Shown one piece after another: positions 5,436 to 5,922 of a DNA stretch of 5,922 nucleotides. A program made the translations under genes and the position numbers. How positions within the stretch are numbered: the stretch's first letter is position 1; each line of letters begins with the position of its first letter. The notes beneath the pieces were generated by a model. The model did no database searches. It was given only the letters and a program-made list of their open reading frames with translations, and was not told the origin of the DNA. The DNA comes from Sphingobium sp. (GTDB lineage Bacteria > Pseudomonadota > Alphaproteobacteria > Sphingomonadales > Sphingomonadaceae), in the NCBI GenBank assembly GCA_017745115.1, contig JAGIAA010000069.1, positions 1-5,922 of the forward strand. Direction: 5' to 3'.

Positions 5436-5922
5436 ATGCGGGCGATGCGGGGAGGCTATGACTATATCGTCGTCGGTTCGGGCTCGGCTGGGGCCGTCGT
5501 CGCCGCGCGGCTGAGCGAGGACCCGGCGGTCTCCGTGCTGCTGCTCGAAGCGGGGCCGAGCAACCGCCACCCCCTGCAGGATATGCCGCTCGCCTTCACC
5601 AAGGTGGCGGCCGGGGGCATCGGCACCTGGCAGTATGAATCGGAGCCCGAGCCGGGGCTGAATGGCCGCCGCCTGCCCATTCCGCGCGGCCGCACGCTCG
5701 GCGGCACGTCCGCGATCAACGCGATGATCGCGATTCGCGGCCATGCCCGCGACTATGACGATTGGGCCGCGCAGGGCCTGCCCGGCTGGAGCTACGCGGA
5801 CGTCCTCCCTTATTTCAAACGGCTCGAGACCAGCTGGCGCGGCGAGGGGCCGTTCCATGGCGGCAGCGGGCCGGTGCGCATCTCGCGCATGACCGGGCCG
5901 GATCTGCTCTGGGACCTGTCTC
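5436..5922 (+). CDS. FAD-dependent GMC-family oxidoreductase (5' part; runs off the window)
   Basis: The visible 162 residues are the N-terminal part of a glucose-methanol-choline oxidoreductase, a family that oxidises alcohol groups using FAD; full members have roughly 500-560 residues. The start carries the dinucleotide-binding fold DYIVVGSGSAGAVVAARLS (G14-x-G16-x-x-G19), with ribose-binding E38 in LLLEAGP. Residues 85-108 fit the PROSITE GMC signature 1 exactly: GRTLGGTSAIN followed by correctly spaced A99, G102 and D108. The sequence resembles choline- or alcohol-dehydrogenase-like members (BetA type), but the catalytic His/Asn region lies beyond the edge, so the substrate cannot be told. 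Two in-frame ATGs are possible, 5436 and 5445; neither has a strong ribosome site, and an in-frame stop at 5379-5381 rules out a much earlier start. The gene is divergent from the HAD gene across 113 bases. Confidence 0.93.
   Translation, partial: MRAMRGGYDYIVVGSGSAGAVVAARLSEDPAVSVLLLEAGPSNRHPLQDMPLAFTKVAAGGIGTWQYESEPEPGLNGRRLPIPRGRTLGGTSAINAMIAIRGHARDYDDWAAQGLPGWSYADVLPYFKRLETSWRGEGPFHGGSGPVRISRMTGPDLLWDLS

Noticed and set aside
5325..5858. 177-codon minus-strand open frame opposite the GMC gene
   Set aside because: The plus strand carries an exact GMC signature and a FAD-binding fold, and the minus-strand product has the composition of a shadow frame.

Overview
The window is GC-rich, gene-dense bacterial chromosome, most likely from an alphaproteobacterium and plausibly a sphingomonad. 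The reasons are a GlnK-AmtB tandem, strong long-open-frame bias on both strands, and intergenic repeats with cores such as TCGAGCGWAGTCGAGA and CCCGCGAAAGCGGG, which I recall as frequent between genes in sphingomonads. The assignment is inference; no rRNA or lineage marker is present.

Layout, left to right. Bases 1-25 hold the last codons of what is probably glnK (PII regulator), followed at 39-1463 (+) by amtB, a complete ammonium channel with a signal peptide and all key pore residues. Two hairpins follow; the second (1529-1562) is a convincing intrinsic terminator. At 1636-2037 (+) is a small four-helix MAPEG-family membrane protein. It converges on a minus-strand gene (2135-2566) for a DUF442/TIGR01244 rhodanese-like or phosphatase-like protein, and an imperfect inverted repeat fills the gap between them. 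A 365-base gene-free stretch (2567-2931) carries two further inverted repeat pairs of different sequence and a fragment of a possible fourth. Next is a long minus-strand gene (2932-5322) for a 796-residue protein with an N-terminal HAD-type domain and a long C-terminal region of unknown function. A 113-base divergent spacer separates it from the 5' part of a FAD-dependent GMC oxidoreductase gene (5436 to the right edge, +).

Only glnK-amtB forms a clear functional unit: ammonium uptake and its PII gating. The remaining genes look like independent transcription units with no evident shared pathway. No mobile element, CRISPR array, tRNA or rRNA was seen. The most unusual parts are the cluster of different paired palindromic repeats around the DUF442 gene, and the large HAD protein, which lacks the usual second acidic residue of HAD motif I and lies outside any visible polysaccharide locus. 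I do not see a clear previously undescribed system here.
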